Below, piece after piece: positions 11,270 to 23,363 of a stretch of DNA of 64,000 bases. Below the pieces are notes generated by a model that saw only the letters and a program-made list of their open reading frames with translations, ran no database searches and was not told the origin of the DNA. A program made the position numbers and the translations under genes. Origin of the DNA: Epiperipatus broadwayi. Taxonomy: Eukaryota; Onychophora; Udeonychophora; Euonychophora; Peripatidae. The first letter of the stretch is position 1. Each line of letters begins with the position of its first letter. Where the stretch lies: positions 66,239 to 130,238 of the forward strand of contig JAQFVV010013409.1 of NCBI GenBank assembly GCA_028023455.1, read 5' to 3'.

Positions 11270-11901
11270 CTTTAGACTCTTGCATTGCAAAGGTATAAAT
11301 CCCTCCAGGCATGCATTAGAAATACTTACTCGAGAATTTTAGGTAGCTAGATTACGCCTTCAAATAAATGAATTTCTTTTGTAAACAAATAAATAAATGT
11401 ATTCCCAAAAAAATGAATTTCTTTTGTAATTTAAATAAATAAATGTATTCTTTAAAATATAATCTTGTCGCAAATCCCACTACTGAAGCTTTAAATCCAC
11501 AAAATATTATTAGTAAATTATTGTCTTCTTAAAATGTGTTAATAAATAATTTTAAACTATATGTCTGCATTTACGTTTCATTTATTCGATACCCATTCTA
11601 TATAATATTTCCTCGATTATGTAAATATGAATGTTTAATTAATATTAGTTTGATTATTGGCTAACTCGAGAATAAAATCATGAGTCTCTTGCATATCCCT
11701 GACCATCGTGCCTAAGGAAATATTTACTAATGTTGCATCAGATGCATTGTTTCATGGATTGTATTGTGGAACCGATAAACTATGTTTGAACTCAGTACAA
11801 CGGGTGGCTTCGCTACTAGATGGTGCTGCTGTTCTGTATGGTGGTCGAATTCTGCACACGTTTTCTGACCGTTACATAGTTAAATTTTTTTTTAGCGTTT
11901 G

Positions 11902-11976
11902 TGGCTTCCTGACGGGGAATCAAACCCCGGTCTCCTGCATGACAGGTGAGGATACTTCCCGTGAACAATTAAGGAA
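11902..11976 (-). tRNA. tRNA-Asp(GTC)-derived copy with encoded CCA (pseudogene or extended primer binding site)
   Basis: The minus strand from 11976 to 11905 is a 72-nt tRNA-like sequence that aligns base for base with metazoan tRNA-Asp. The acceptor stem TTCCTTA/TCAGGAA has one mismatch, the anticodon loop CTGTCAT carries GTC, the variable loop is AGACC, and the T-arm GGGGTTTGATTCCCC has C56 changed to T. The anticodon stem has two mismatches. It is followed directly by CCA (11904-11902), which eukaryotic tRNA genes do not encode. That points to an origin from a mature tRNA, and the position at the inner end of the left arm is where an LTR element's primer binding site would be. Seen: the tRNA match and the CCA. 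Inferred: reverse-transcriptase read-through into a tRNA primer. Confidence 0.7.
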
Positions 11977-12498
11977 GAGCAAAGGAGGCAAGAAAGAGAC
12001 AAAAAAATTTACATTACATAATTTAAATACGAAAAAAAATTATTAAAATTTTTTTTTTGTAGAGATAGATTGAAATATAGAAAGCAGAGATTACATGAAG
12101 CAACGAACAATTTATATACCCGGATCTAGAATTTATAGTTGAATTAAAATGGCCTAATTTGGCCGTGTCTGGTTAAAATCATAGAAATAATTAGTTAAAC
12201 TGAATATATATATATATATATAAAACAAAATTCTTAGAATAGGATTAGTTAGTGTAATATAAAAAAATTTTTTTTAGTAGTAATAATAATTAAAACAACA
12301 ATATATATAATAAAATTTCTATCTAAAATCCTATTTGACTAAAGTACAATCCATTCAACCAAGTTCATTATATCAAGTTCATTTTATTATTTTCATATAC
12401 GTTTAATCCATCCTAATAGTCTAATATTTTTACAACCCCAGGTCAGGTGGATAATATTGATCTCTCGTCATCGATGACTGCGGCCTTGGGTTTTCTAA
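11977..12498. other. Non-coding stretch between tRNA-Asp copy and gag end
   Basis: AT-rich sequence with A/T homopolymer runs and a short (TA)n tract near 12200-12222. No intact frame or recognisable pol domain was found. If the gag to its right belongs to a minus-strand element, pol would be expected here, so the element appears deleted after gag. Confidence 0.5.
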
Positions 12499-13373
12499 TC
12501 ATTGCCTTTTATCGGGTGGTTCTTTGGCCCAATGGTTCAAATCCAAGGTAGTGAGAAATTCAACCATTTCTCCTATATCTTTTATTTGAATGCCTGTCAT
12601 TAATGGTTGGATGGTTAGTGGCATGCTACGTTGGATCGTTCTAAATTTCCACTTCCCCATATTCCACCAGTTTTTGGCAGATCCCTGCAAATGGTAACTA
12701 GCTATAGCTATCTGCACATCTGGCCCTTTCTTATGAAATTTTAAGAACTTCTGTGAGCTCCCTAGGTAGGTTTGAGGTTTTCCCCTTATTTCCACTCTAA
12801 ATATTTTAACGTGGACCATCTTTGTTAAGTGGCTTGGGTATCCACTGTCCGTTTTCATGTTTTCTTCCGTGACTTTTGGTCCTAGTCTTTTGTCCCCATC
12901 CATGCTTGTCTCCTTTTTACTGCTTTCACTCAATGGTTCTTGTGGGCTTTCATCTATTGGAATCAGGTCTATTTGCTCATCTACTATCATAGGTTTGTCA
13001 AGTATTTCTAATTCCCTTTCCTTTTCCATATCTTTAATTTCTTCTGCCTTTTTACTAGCTGGGGATATTCCAAAATGTTCCTTTATGGCTTCTAACTCTC
13101 TCCACATAATGTCTTTAAATTCCTGATATTCTCTAACTCTTCTCTTTTCTTCTTCTTCTTCTCTATGTTTGATTCTTCATCTCTTCTTTTTCTCATTTCC
13201 TCCTCATACATTTTCTTCATTTCTTGCATATGCTGTCTGAATATTTCCTCAATGAACTTGAAATTAAAGTCCATCGATCCTCTGTATTGTTGCGGAGCTT
13301 CCCTTCGCTCGGGTGTCGACTCCAAAGCTTCAGATAAATCTACCTGCTGTATATCACTATTTTCTGATTCCAT
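12499..13373 (-). pseudogene. Ty3/Gypsy-type gag, frameshifted
   Basis: Two overlapping minus-strand frames make one gag. The first (13373-13092) starts MESENSDIQQVDLSEALEST and has a charged coiled-coil segment (about residues 40-80). The frame is lost in the GAA-rich run near 13145, where reading on in the other frame gives RRVREYQEFKDIMWREL, continuous with the second frame (to 12499). The second part contains VQIAIASYHLQGSAKNWWN, the conserved capsid motif of Ty3/Gypsy Gag (usual form AxxLxGxAxxWW). No CCHC zinc knuckle is visible before the stop at 12499, so nucleocapsid is missing or absent. It lies between the two arms of the giant inverted repeat and is oriented away from the right arm, which would be its 5' LTR. 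Confidence 0.75.
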
Positions 13374-13636
13374 TTTCTTAATATGATTTATTTATTTTGT
13401 CCTACTAGCATTTGACTACTCCCCACTGGTATATTGGCCCTATAACACTCTTTCGCTGCCCTCACCTACTCTACATTGCCCTATCTCTATATTGATGTGT
13501 TTAACATATTTAACATATATATTATGGCGAACTACTGGTTACGTGTATAATAAGCTACTGCTGTCTATGATATATATATTTGTACTTTAACAAAATATTT
13601 ACTATTAACATATATAACACGCTTCTGCTGTCTATG

Positions 13637-13675
<39 letters not shown>

Positions 13676-14042
13676 GGTGCTTTAATAAAAAAAATTCAAT
13701 GCTACTTGCTTTCTCATTTAGCGACTGATTACTTTTTATTTTTACATATATATATATAAAGCAAAATAATTCATTAGATCCGAGTATTTTCGTTCCTTCT
13801 TAAATTACACACACATCCCTGCTTTCCTTAAATTTGTTATTACACCTGCTGTCCTTTCATTTACTCGACCCACATTATTTCACTCGATTTATTTATTTTC
13901 ATTATTTTTATCAAAACAAAATCGTATATATATAGATTAATTAGCTAACTCGAGTAACGGACACTAAAAGAAATTTATATGCGTTATATTTTGCTCAGGG
14001 TATATATAGGTTTTTTTGTATCGAAAGCTCCACATTGGAAAG
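13374..14042. other. Leader between right arm and gag, with (TA)n
   Basis: About 670 bases of AT-rich sequence with a perfect (TA)n tract at about 13640-13672 and no coding signal. Read on the minus strand it would be the untranslated leader between the arm's inner end (TGGCGCTTTCC at about 14042-14050) and the gag start. That TGGC start could be a primer binding site, but the sequence beyond it does not fit a tRNA 3' end as well as the left side does. Confidence 0.45.
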
Positions 14043-16700
14043 CGCCAAACGCTAAAAAAAAATTTAACTATGTAACGGTCAGAAAACGTGTGACTCGTAA
14101 ACATAGTGCAGAATTCGACCACCATACAAAACAGCAGCACCATCGAGTAGTGAAGCCACCCATTGTACTGAGTTCGAACATAGTTTATCGGTTCCACAAT
14201 ACAATCCATGAAACAATGCATCTGATGCAACATTAGTAAATATTTCCTTAGGCACAGTGGTCAGGGATATGCAAGAGACTCATGATTTTATTCTTGAGTT
14301 AGCCAATAATCAAACTAATATTAATTAAACATTCATATTTACATAATCGAGGAAATATTATATAGAATGGGTATCGAATAAATGAAACGTAAATGCAGAC
14401 ATATAGTTTAAAATTATTTATTAACACATTTTAAGAAGACAATAATTTACTAATAATATTTTGTGGATTTAAAGCTTCAGTAGCGGGATTTGCGACAAGA
14501 TTATATTTTAAAGAATACATTTATTTATTTGTTTACAAAAGGAATTCATTTATTTGAAGGCGTAATCTAGCTACCTAAAATTCTCGAGTAAGTATTTCTA
14601 ATGCATGCCTGGAGGGATTTATACCTTTGCAATGCAAGAGTCTAAAGTATGGGTTATAAGAGTAATGGCAGACATATATTTATTTAATTAAAATATTTAT
14701 TTATAACTAAGGGCAAACATTTATTTGAGAGAGATTTATGAAGATAATGCAGAGGCAGAGTGATATATAGAATAATAAAACTAAGTAAAGGAACATGTGG
14801 TACAATTTAGAAAGGCGATATGGAATGGCAGTATATTGAAACTGCAATGCCGCGAATGGGTTTATAAGAGTGTCAGGCTGGTCTCTGCCTTGACCCGATG
14901 AAGTAAGGTGTCACATAAGCATAACCAGGGACAAGCGGTCCGTGTCGCAGTTTTGCTGGCTGGCTGCATGACGTGGTCAAATCCTACGGGAGCACCCATT
15001 ATGCCCACTTGTGTAGGACGACTGGGGTTAATTTCAACTTCGAAGAATCCGGAAATTTCACGGCAGAATGGGTCATCGCATCTCTAAAACGTAACACATG
15101 TATACTGTATAAACAATTATGATGAGATTTAAATAGATTTCTGACTCGGCCCTACACTATCAACATTTACTAAAGAACGTTGGTGACTCTCAAAGAAATG
15201 TAATTTTCTGGAATTACTCATGATGATTTAATAAATACAAAACCTATATAAATTGGGAATTATTATAACTAATACATCAGCCATTTGCGAAGTTGTAGAC
15301 CCCTGCATTACCATAAATGAAGCATTGAATGCGTGTCGGTTTATATGAAAATTAAATTATTTATGAAAGTAATGTTAATGAAATCTGACACGCATTCACT
15401 ATTTCAAGCGATCATAGATTTAAACTTTGAACATTGAGACAATTATTAGCATGCAATAATTAAATAATAAATATAGATAAAATGTAGACTTTAGAAATAC
15501 GCACCCAAGAAAGATAGAATGAGGTAAGTTAGATTATTAGAGAAATTTACACATTAGGTTAATTATTCAATTTTAGTTATACAAATGATAGTTTTTACAT
15601 TTTATAATTGAGATAAGTATTATGAAGAAGAGCTATAGCATTTTATTAGAGTACTCTAGAGTTTGAACACAGACAGGTACCTGTTTTATAAGAAGTTTTC
15701 CGAGTCCATTGGTTAAGTAGCAAATAGTTCATGAGTGGCAATTCTTTCTTGTATTTAGACATTTCATTTTACTTTCACAGCAGCAGCAGCTTTCTCATTT
15801 ATTTCAGGCAGCAGATCTTCATGGTTAATTTATGATGGGCAATGGAAAGTTCGGCATCCGATAGGCCATCTCCCGATGGAGAATAATCTAGGTGCTTTAC
15901 TCGGTCATACCTTGGCAGGAACAAATTATTTTTATTATTTTTGGAGACTCTCAGTGATCGAGAGCAAAGCTAAAGTTTAAGTGAATGTCTCCAGCAAGTC
16001 TAAGATGGCCCCCTTTTTTTTATCTTGATCTCTCAACATTTTTGTTAAGATATTTTAGGTTCTACTTAATCTGCCCTGAGGATAATCAATGCATTTTGTT
16101 GGTTTTTAATTAAAGAAAGCTGCCATTCTATTGTTTACATTTTACATTTACTAATTATATTTTGGGGAATTTTTCTTTAATTAATCTATTATCTATCACT
16201 GACTGATGCTTTTCAATTTCAAAGACAAAAAGGGAACATAAGATTATTTTAACTTTTAATTAAATATTACATCAGATTTTTTTAGAATTATTATTAAACG
16301 AAATTTAAACAAAGCAATAAATACAAACTTTATAATCCAAAATAAATGATTAAAATTATACAAAATTATATAACTAAAAGAAATCTAAATTATATTATTT
16401 TATCCCTATTTATTGCCTTTAATTTGAGATCGAAATGTGTGCGAAATGTGTGCGTGTTTATGCTGAATTCTACATATATTTATACATTTTAATATTGCTA
16501 CACACACAATTCGATACCAAAAAGTTTAAATTTGGGCAGGATAGACCGGTCAGTGAGAGACGACAGAAAAAGGTGAAACTTAAGATTCGAATATGAATCT
16601 TACTGTTTCACTATATATATATATAGTAAAATAACTTGAGTGAATGAATGACACAATATCTTTACGGTTAATATCTCAGGTTAGAACTAATTTAATTTTT
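14043..16700 (-). repeat. Right arm of giant inverted repeat (possible LTR)
   Basis: Reverse complement of 8311-11901 without the hAT element. It keeps the intact, single-copy hAT target site at 14640-14647, the conserved richer block (about 14820-15090) and the internal hairpin. The outer end (16624-16700) carries one copy of the AATAACTTGAGTGAAT module that is multiplied on the left side. Open frames of 60-90 codons that appear in both arms show no known domain. The two arms therefore represent one duplicated sequence in head-to-head orientation, of which the left later took the hAT insertion. Confidence 0.85.
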
Positions 16701-19700
16701 GGGTTAAAGTTGAAAAGACTTTTTAGAGTTGTTGAGTAATTTAAAGCTAATTTTGGAGATTTTTACTTTAGAATCCCTTAGTTGGGTAGATTTGATTCCA
16801 TATGCCATTTATGCAGCTTTTCTCAGTATCCAAAATGTTATTTCCTATAATGGTGGCTGAATTGTCAATTTGAAAGTAAATTTCGCGATCTTTTAAAAGA
16901 CATTTTAGACTTTTTTTGTCAGTATAATTTATTTAGTAAAAACATATAGTGAAAGCTAATTTTGTTGTTTCAAATTATTATGTTAATTAAAAATAAAAGT
17001 TAAAATTGGAAAGAATAAAAGTCATGCAGATTACTAATCCAGATAAACTAAAAAAAAAAAAAAGAATTCCATACACAGATTTCAATTAGTAAAATCTTTC
17101 TAACTCCGTTTAAAGATAGTGAAATTATGTGAAAAAAAAAGACTTTGTAATTTAAATTTAAGAACAAATGTACAAGATTATTATCTAGTATTCTGATAAA
17201 AGAACAAAAGAAAATAAATGTGCAGAGAAGTCTAAAAATTGATCGCGAATATAAAAGGTCAGAAAAACTTCAAACTGGGTCTTTGTCTTTTCCTTAATTG
17301 GCAGTTTCCATTGTGTCTGGGATAGAGAAATTGTCCTATCCTGAACTACTCATAAGCAGGACTACCACTATTCATATGTGGAAGTGAATCGTCATGCGGA
17401 ATAGTGGAACCGATGCATTTACAGATACCTTTCATCATATAGGTCACTCAGAAAAACCATTGAGCCCTAGCCTCTAAGATAGACCTGGAATGTAGAAAAA
17501 TGCTGGCAGGAGAAACTCATTAACTTTTAATGAGCTCAGGATCCCAATCATCTACACCAATTTACCGGTAAACTAACATTAACTATTCCCAATTGTGACT
17601 AAATTAAGTGTTTGCAAACCATTCTCAAATATGAGCTTAGAATATAATTCCTATAGAGACATAATTTTTCTTATTCAAAGGACTTATAAGTTGCAGCCTT
17701 CTAGAAAAAACTTAAGCATTGAACTGTAATTGTTAAATGGTTTTAATTAGTGGATTGCCTGGATTAGCTTGTGTGTAGTCCTTCAATTTATTAGTAATTT
17801 ATCTCTTAAATACTTTAATTTGTTTGAATAAAATATTTTACTTTTATCAACTTTTCATTGTGGATTATTATTGTTAATTTTTAAATTAATTATTGTTAGT
17901 TTGTTAGAATTTGAATGTATAATTTACCTTTGTCAATATTTGTTAATTAAGCCCCAGGAGAAATATTCTCAAAATAATGTTACGGGAAATCATAATCCCG
18001 ATCTTTTAAAATATTTTATTTTTCATTTACAATGTATGAACGGATTCTCATAAGAATCCTGGTATTCTAATTAAAATAAACAAAATGTTGAATCTTCTGG
18101 CAGCATAGGTTGTAATAATTAGTAGGCCAGTTAATCAGGAAATATAGCTATTTTTTGGAAATAGGGACAAAATATTTTCTTCTTCATAGTTCGATTAACC
18201 CTCACGCTTCTACTGTGTAACTTAAGGCCTACCAGAACTGCAAAAACGTTACAATATATAATATTAATAACCATAAAATATTTTATTCGTTATTTTTTCC
18301 TTTAAATGATTTTTAATTTTTTATTTAGCTTCAAATCTATCTGATCATATTTCCCTTGTATAGTTATAATGTATATGAGTTACATAACAATTGACAAGAT
18401 GTGTTCAACAAAAATTAGTGTTCAGGTATACATTTTATGGTTTAATTAGAACAATGTATTTCTCATAAAAATAAGTTATATATTTATTGGGAGAAAAGAA
18501 TTAATTGTTTCTCAGCTACAGTGCTTGTGACTAGTTTTCTTATTTTTAATGAATAATTTCCATTCTCGATAATGTTATGGTTAGTAGAGAAGCTTGTTAT
18601 AAAGAGTCTAGGATTTGAATTAGGCAAAGGGTGTTTTTAATGATATTGGAGAGATGTAAGGCCATAACTGGATATCACTCCCAGTAAAAAAGGTACAAAG
18701 ATGAATGATATCTTTAATCCCTTACTTTTTTACTAATTTTCTTTCATGGATTGAACTAAGATCTTAATTTAAAATCCTATTTTTTGGTGATTTACTCACT
18801 TTTATTTAGGAATTGCTTTGTTTATCTTTAATCTTTTTGGAAAAGATATTTAGTATTATTTTTTTTTTGCTAGTATATATTATCCTGGAGTTATGAGTAA
18901 TAATTAACCCACCTTGGAGAACTAAGATTTTTAATGATTTGAATTAAGTTCTGTCCTCAGGAATATTTTTTATAAAGTATGTTTTTATTTCATATACTTA
19001 TTAACACAAGATATGAGTTATTTAAGGTTGTATTTCATTCTAATGTAATGAAATACCAAACATTTTTATAGTGGACAATTTGATTACAGATGCAGATAAG
19101 TTTCACTTTGGATAACTTGTGCTTTAGTTTAAACCTAGGTATGTTTAGGAGTATCTATCCGGCTTTTTTTCATTGAAACAGTGAATTCTATTTGGTAATA
19201 TGTTAAACAAGAGTTGTCAATAATTTGCATATGAAGCGACTCATTGGAGTAATCAGTCTGTGTTCATTACAATAATGATATCATTCAGTATTTATTCTAA
19301 AAAATTTATAACTTATTTCTAAAATTTAATTTTCCAAATATATCATCAGACATAAGTTATATAATGAATATTATTCCTTTTATGTTTCTGTACGTGATTA
19401 TAATCCTTATTAATTGTTATATGGGGTTTAAATTTCTACCCTGTAGATTTTTATTTTAAATTAAACTGGTTTAATTTTTTGACTGAATATGAAAAAAAAT
19501 GTTATTCTATTTTTTCATGGTTTGGTTTCCATATCCTTGAGTCATAATCCTATGGGTCCATATTCTTTATCCAATCATTAAGATTTTGTATTGGCACATT
19601 TAATGAAGTTTAATGAGCCCACATAGGTGTTACACAGTTGACGGAATATGATACCTTATGTATTACTAGTGTGTGATGTTTTAGTACACATTTTACCTCC

Positions 19701-19811
19701 AATTTTGAGTTTATTCCTTGATTTATTTTTATTTTTGCCTTGTTTTGTAATTCTTTTAATTTGAAGTATTAAATTTCATTCGACTTCTTATTTGCATTGC
19801 TTAATTATACA
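16701..19811. other. AT-rich sequence without recognised features
   Basis: About 3.1 kb with no credible gene or structured repeat. A slightly less AT-rich block at about 17260-17560 shows no recognisable protein in any frame. Poly-A runs occur at 17050-17063 and 17132-17139. Confidence 0.6.
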
Positions 19812-20019
19812 TACTATAATACACCATATACTCCTTAAATTACACTCTACAATGCAGTTTAACATATGATTTAATTTATTTCATTCCTTAGGGTACTGAG
19901 ATAAAAGCTCTGATGTGGACTGCTGGACAGTTGAAACTGTAAGAAAGGAAATAAAATAAATCATATGGTAAACTGCATTGTAGAGTGTAATTTAAGGAGT
20001 ATATGGTGTATTATAGTAT
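19812..20019. mobile_element. MITE-like foldback, about 208 bp
   Basis: Left arm 19812-19888 and right arm 19943-20019 are nearly perfect inverted repeats (shared segments include ACCATATACTCCTTAAATTA and CACTCTACAATGCAGTTTA) around a loop of about 54 bases. No coding capacity. Length and structure fit a foldback MITE. I could not define a target-site duplication, so superfamily is unassigned. Confidence 0.75.
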
Positions 20020-20069
20020 AATCTTTTTCATTATTATATGATATGTATCCATTGGAATCACTATGTGTT

Positions 20070-20930
20070 TCAATGAGCATAAGCATGGGGTTCTGGAAAA
20101 AAATCGGAATTGGTTGAAGTGGTTATTCTTTTAATCCTTTGAGTATGTGGTTGCACGTTTTGGATTCTCTGATTCATAGAGGAGTCACTACTTTTTAATT
20201 GATTTAATAGAGTATAGTATTTTTCAAGTACTTGTTCCATACTACATTTATTTTGCCTGACCTTTGTTTCAATTAAGTTTAGTTTCTCAGAGAGACATTT
20301 ATAATTTTTTCCCATGGATTGAAATTTCTTTTCCTGAGTCTCCACTTTACTATCTTGTTCTCTCTTATATTGATCTATTTCTATATGCATATTCTCTACT
20401 ACTTCACTAATATCCCTGTGGTATTTTTTCTGATTTTGAAGTAATTTATATTCAAAATTTTCATATATCCCCTTCATTTCCAAACATCTATTATTGATTT
20501 CACTTTCAATTTTTCTTTCAAATACTGTAATTTTTTTTCACATTTGCGGTCTTTTTCATCTATGACCTTTTCGAATTAATGTAATTTACTATTAATATAT
20601 GTCTGTACTTGGGCTATCTCTGTTTTGAATTCATATTTTATGTTGTTCATTTGGTTAGATAACTCAGGTAAACCAATTGTCATATTATCCATCATCTCAG
20701 ATATATTTTTTATCTTTGTAGATAAATCATTTATTATCTCTGCTTTTTTATTATCCATATTGGCAGACATTTGCTACACATTTACTGACACTTGTTGTAT
20801 CATCAACATGATTTGAGTAAATGATACATCGTTAGTTTTTCCTTCCTTGTCTCCTTGTTTCTCTGGAATTTTAGTTATTTTTGGAGTTTGAACATTTTCT
20901 ACTGTGGTCTCCCCAGATTTTAACACATGA
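20070..20930 (-). pseudogene. Decayed gag-like coiled-coil ORF
   Basis: Minus-strand reading from about 20930 gives TTVENVQTPKITKIPEKQGD and then DVSFTQIMLMIQQVS. After a stop comes an open piece (20770-20576) with KKAEIINDLSTKIKNISEMM and SNQMNNIKYEFKTEIAQVQ. After another stop and frameshift follows a second piece (20483-20070) that is almost wholly heptad-like. This Glu/Lys/Gln-rich coiled-coil organisation resembles the N-terminus of the intact ORF at 43.6-44.8 kb and of invertebrate Ty3/Gypsy Gag. No capsid motif or zinc knuckle is visible. Several stops make it a pseudogene. A decayed host coiled-coil gene cannot be excluded. Confidence 0.5.
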
Positions 20931-20984
20931 TTCTATGGTCCGTGAATGTTTTTACGCTATACGTAATGAAACAGATCTCGACCT

Positions 20985-22256
20985 TACATGATAGAATACT
21001 AGCTAGGTCATCAAAGTAGATAAAAGAGTCTAGGTTTCTAAATATACATACTCACACAACTTTAATCTCACCCCTGGGAGATGAGGTATTAATAACCAAA
21101 TATGTGTCAAACTATACCCATATACTCACATGTGTTTATTCCATGTTTAGTTTCCGTTATTCCCCGATTTCAAACTCAGGAAGTATATGCGTAGTGGTCT
21201 AGTTCAGGTTATATCAAAATTACTTAATGTGCGGGTATGCTTAAATATATGCAAGTGAATGAAGATATGTATGTATCTGTGGGAATATATGAATGTGTGA
21301 GAATATATGACAAATGGAGAACTGAATATAGAAAAATACAAATGATATTCTTTAATTTAAAAATACATGTATTTAACAAGTTTATTAACAGTAAGTATAA
21401 ATTTGTTAACGAATTATAACGAAGATAAATTATTTATTTAAACACCGATAAATATTTTTTGACTATTATTATTTATAATAATTGGTTCAACCACTTGTTC
21501 CCTTCAAAGAATAATCATTTGATGTCAATATTAACACAGAGGAAACTGATTTTGTAACTTGTGATTATTTATGTTACGCTTGCTTCCTAATTTATTTGAT
21601 CAAAATCATAACTTATTATTATTCAGCATCACGATTAAATTACTGGAGATAATAATAAGTTGCGATTTTGATATAATAAATTAGCAAGCAAGTGTAACTT
21701 AAATAACCACAAGTTATAAAATATTTTTTCTTTATGTTAAGGGAACAAAGGGTTGAACCAATAATTATAAATAATAATAGTCCAAGAATGTTCATCGGTA
21801 TTTAAATAAATTATTTACTTTTGTTATAACTTCCTTAATAAATTTATGCTAACTGTTAACAAACTTGTCAAATATATAGATGTCTAATATATAGATTTTT
21901 TAAATTAAAAATATCGTTTGTATTTTTCTATATTCAGGTCTTCATTTATCATATACTATCACACACTCACACATATCCTCATACCCTTACCCATATTTAC
22001 ACATACTCAAAAGTTAAATGATATTAATATACTATGAAGTAGATGACTATGCATATTTTTCCTGAGTTCAAACTCTGGGAATAATGAAAACTAAAGATGG
22101 AAAAATAAAATGAGTATATGGGTATAGTTTGACACATGTTTAGGTATTAATACCTCATCTCCCAGAAATGAGATCAAAGTGGGCATGGTTATATATATTT
22201 AAAAACCCTAGATAGACTCTCTTACCCATGTTGATGACTAGCTAGTATATTATCAG
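20985..22256. repeat. 1.27-kb palindrome
   Basis: Left arm about 20985-21620 and right arm about 21645-22256 mirror each other around about 21633. Matching pairs include TACTAGCTAG near 20997 with CTAGCTAGTA near 22236, AGATGAGGTATTAATA (21079) with TATTAATACCTCATCT (22145), and GATCAAAATCATAACTTATT with its near-mirror on either side of the centre. Identity is moderate (roughly 85-90% by eye, with indels), so the inversion is older than the PLE one. It lies immediately 5' of the decayed minus-strand gag, the same relative position as the right arm has to the gag at 13.4 kb. Confidence 0.8.
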
Positions 22257-22269
22257 GTAATGCCAAGAC

Positions 22270-22298
22270 CCATTCCATTACAATATATATATATATGG

Positions 22299-22348
<50 letters not shown>

Positions 22349-22350
22349 CC
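22270..22350. repeat. (TA)n tract flanked by inverted TTTAAT ends
   Basis: TGGTTTAATA followed by about 50 bases of TA repeat and then TATTAAACCA, a perfect palindrome with a pure dinucleotide core. It separates the 1.27-kb palindrome from the minisatellite. Confidence 0.9.
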
Positions 22351-22505
22351 ATGTACTTTATTGCTTCAAAAATTCTATCACCAAAATTAAAACTAAATCT
22401 TATTACTCTGCTCGTGATAATTATTTGGCTATTCATTTTTATCTGTTTGTGAATATTATCTTTTGCTGTGATGCCTTATATTTTAAATATTGCTGTCCGC
22501 TGTTA

Positions 22506-23363
22506 GGAAATTCTGCTGATATCATACTATGGACCACTATTGGAAATTCTGCTGATATCATACTATGGACCACTATTGGAAATTCTGCTGATATCATACT
22601 ATGGACCACTATTGGAAATTCTGCTGATATCATACTATGGACCACTATTGGAAATTCTGCTGATATCATACTATGGACCACTATTGGAAATTCTGCTGAT
22701 ATCATACTATGGACCACTATTGGAAATTCTGCTGATATCATACTATGGACCACTATTGGAAATTCTGCTGATATCATACTATGGACCACTATTGGAAATT
22801 CTGCTGATATCATACTATGGACCACTATTGGAAATTCTGCTGATATCATACTATGGACCACTATTGGAAATTCTGCTGATATCATACTATGGACCACTAT
22901 TGGAAATTCTGCTGATATCATACTATGGACCACTATTGGAAATTCTGCTGATATCATACTATGGACCACTATTGGAAATTCTGCTGATATCATACTATGG
23001 ACCACTATTGGAAATTCTGCTGATATCATACTATGGACCACTATTGGAAATTCTGCTGATATCATACTATGGCCCACTATTGGAAATTCTGCTGATATCA
23101 TACTATGGACCACTATTGGAAATTCTGCTGATATCATACTATGGACCACTATTGGAAATTCTGCTGATATCATACTATGGACCACTATTGGAAATTCTGC
23201 TGATATCATACTATGGACCACTATTGGAAATTCTGCTGATATCATACTATGGACCACTATTGGAAATTCTGCTGATATCATACTATGGACCACTATTGGA
23301 AATTCTGCTGATATCATACTATGGACCACTATTGGAAATTCTGCTGATATTATACTAATGATC
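22506..23363. repeat. 36-bp minisatellite, 24 head-to-tail copies
   Basis: The unit is GGAAATTCTGCTGATATCAT followed by ACTATGGACCACTATT. It repeats exactly every 36 bases from 22506; the 24th copy starts at 23334 and decays in its second half. Internal copies are identical apart from one A-to-C change at about 23073. Because 36 is a multiple of three and the unit has few stops, three frames stay open through the array (12-residue periods GNSADIILWTTI and MEILLISYYGPL on plus, MISAEFPIVVHS on minus). The 380-codon frame at 22260-23402 starts inside (TA)n sequence and looks like a repeat artefact. There are no spacers, so it is not CRISPR-like. Confidence 0.97.

Larger units (their letters stand above)
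8311..11901 (+). repeat. Left arm of giant inverted repeat (possible LTR), carrying a hAT insertion
   Basis: This segment, minus the 889-bp hAT insertion and its target duplication, is the reverse complement of 14043-16700. It includes a less AT-rich block at about 9950-10210 that is conserved in both arms, and an internal hairpin at about 9630-9700 (AATGCGTGTC/GACACGCATT). Arm identity is high, roughly 95% by eye. The inner end runs TTTAGCGTTTG, directly followed by TGG and a tRNA-Asp copy, the layout of an LTR followed by a primer binding site. I could not find canonical TG...CA termini, so LTR identity is an inference. Confidence 0.8.

Noticed and set aside
22506-23363. CRISPR-like array
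   Set aside because: Units are directly contiguous 36-mers with no unique spacers, in a eukaryotic repeat setting. It is a minisatellite.
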